Source: JANNHK01 sp034408875 (GTDB lineage Bacteria > Actinomycetota > Acidimicrobiia > IMCC26256 > PALSA-610). Taken from it: a DNA stretch of 14,603 nt. Numbering within the stretch: position 1 is the first letter of the stretch; each line of letters begins with the position of its first letter. A model generated the notes under the pieces. That model saw nothing but the letters and a program-made list of their open reading frames with translations, did not search any database and was not told the DNA's origin. Shown one piece after another: positions 14,054 to 14,603 of the stretch. Both the position numbers and the translations under genes were made by a program. The stretch covers positions 1 to 14,603 of the forward strand of contig JAWXCJ010000367.1 in NCBI GenBank assembly GCA_034408875.1. Reading direction: 5' to 3'.

Positions 14054-14083
14054 ATTACAGCACTGTAGTTTCACCCGTGTCAA
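14054..14083 (-). promoter_or_regulatory. Strong promoter of nrdJ
   Basis: On the minus strand a perfect TTGACA (14083-14078), an 18-base spacer and TGTAAT (14059-14054, five of six) with an extended TGC just before it form the best promoter in the window. It gives a leader of about 125 bases. The palindrome TACAG-TG-CTGTA overlaps the -10 box and may be a second, weaker NrdR site. nrdJ can thus be transcribed apart from nrdR. Confidence 0.75.
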
Positions 14084-14098
14084 CGGTATCCACCCTCC

Positions 14099-14120
14099 CC
14101 AGGCGCCCCATCGCGCCTGG
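14099..14120 (-). terminator. GC-rich hairpin between nrdR and nrdJ
   Basis: CCAGGCGC and GCGCCTGG form an 8-bp stem around six bases, 61 bases after the nrdR stop and just upstream of the nrdJ -35 box. It lacks a T-run. Position suggests that it ends or reduces the nrdR transcript. Confidence 0.45.
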
Positions 14121-14180
14121 TCAGAGAGTGCTCGCGAAATCTCGCATTCGTGCGTCGCCGCACAAGCCAAAAGGGCCCGA

Positions 14181-14603
14181 CTAGCGCTGTTTCGGGGCCG
14201 TGGTCTTCTGGAGTTCGCCGACCTCCCGCTGGAAATCTTCGAGGTCCTCGAAGCCCTTGTAGACCGACGCGAACCGCAAGTACGCCACCGCGTCGAGGGC
14301 CCGCAGTCGCTCCAAGACGGCCACGCCGACCCGGTCGCTGGCCACTTCTCCCCCCTGCTCGCGGAACTCCTCGTCGATGGCGGCGACGATCTCGTCGATC
14401 GTGGCGTCGTCGAGGCGGCCGGTCGCGGCGCGTTCGAGGCCGGCCCGCAACTTGGCCCGATCGAACGGCTCCACGACACCCGAGCGCTTGCGGACATCGA
14501 GTGGAACCTCTTCGAGCCGCTCGTACGTGGTGTAGCGCCGGCTACAGGCGAGGCACTCCCGCCGCCGCCGGATGGCCGCGCCCTCGTCGGCCACGCGCGA
14601 GTC
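14181..14603 (-). CDS. nrdR: Transcriptional repressor NrdR (5' end outside window)
   Basis: The 140 visible residues are NrdR, the ATP/dATP-sensing zinc-ribbon repressor of ribonucleotide reductase genes. The window begins inside the zinc ribbon at DSRVADEGAAIRRRRECLAC: the second cysteine pair (CLAC) is present, while the first pair and start codon lie beyond 14603. The family's SRRYTTYERLE follows, then the ATP-cone domain from RKRSGVVEPFDRAKLRAGLERA to DAVAYLRFASVYKGFEDLEDF. The C-terminus is a short basic tail (TTAPKQR). A GTG at 14594 is internal, not the start. Its likely target is the NrdR box between it and nrdJ, and perhaps its own promoter outside the window. Confidence 0.97.
   Translation of the reverse strand, partial: DSRVADEGAAIRRRRECLACSRRYTTYERLEEVPLDVRKRSGVVEPFDRAKLRAGLERAATGRLDDATIDEIVAAIDEEFREQGGEVASDRVGVAVLERLRALDAVAYLRFASVYKGFEDLEDFQREVGELQKTTAPKQR

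Noticed and set aside
13923..14060. Cobalamin riboswitch in the nrdJ leader
   Set aside because: A B12-dependent enzyme made this worth checking, but I found no B12-box core (GCCACTG) in the leader and it is shorter than such riboswitches.

Overview
The window is GC-rich throughout, with strongly GC-ending codons, GTG and TTG starts, several apparently leaderless genes, and an nrdR-nrdJ arrangement. This points to a high-GC actinobacterium. Something near Acidimicrobiia is my guess, but the class cannot be fixed from this sequence.

Positions 1-4136 (minus strand) are a tightly packed catabolic-looking operon, read from high to low coordinates: an alpha/beta hydrolase, an acyl-CoA dehydrogenase-family flavoprotein, a stand-alone NuoF-like NADH/FMN/Fe-S subunit, and an amidase cut by the window edge. 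The first three genes are joined by 4-base stop/start overlaps. Just before the amidase a short remnant of an amidohydrolase C-terminus survives, and its stop codon still overlaps the amidase start. This suggests a deletion in the operon. Positions 4209-5136 (plus strand) are a small membrane-protein pair, CD225/dispanin-like followed by DUF2752. Positions 5309-6289 (plus) encode a secreted protein starting at TTG, with a LexA-box-like palindrome upstream. A 15-bp hairpin at 6306-6340 separates it from the convergent genes.

Positions 6349-8787 (minus) form a decayed defence island. Two different AbiEi-type antitoxin genes remain intact, each with a candidate operator in its promoter region, and neither has an intact AbiEii toxin. 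After the first (8206-8787) the toxin position holds a C-terminal HsdR (type I restriction) fragment, joined by an ATGA overlap. After the second (6873-7511) lies a broken AbiEii pseudogene.

Positions 8868-14603 (minus) are deoxynucleotide metabolism: the regulator nrdR (its start lies beyond the window) and nrdJ, a B12-dependent class II ribonucleotide reductase. nrdJ carries two inteins, each inserted directly before an active-site cysteine. One intein has an apparently dead LAGLIDADG endonuclease (both Asp of the second motif replaced by Gln); the other looks intact. A strong promoter and a good NrdR box lie between nrdR and nrdJ.

No gene-free stretch exceeds 300 bases. The longest are 13923-14180 (promoter, NrdR box and hairpin) and 5137-5308 (hairpins and LexA-like box). 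No rRNA, tRNA, IS element or CRISPR array was seen.
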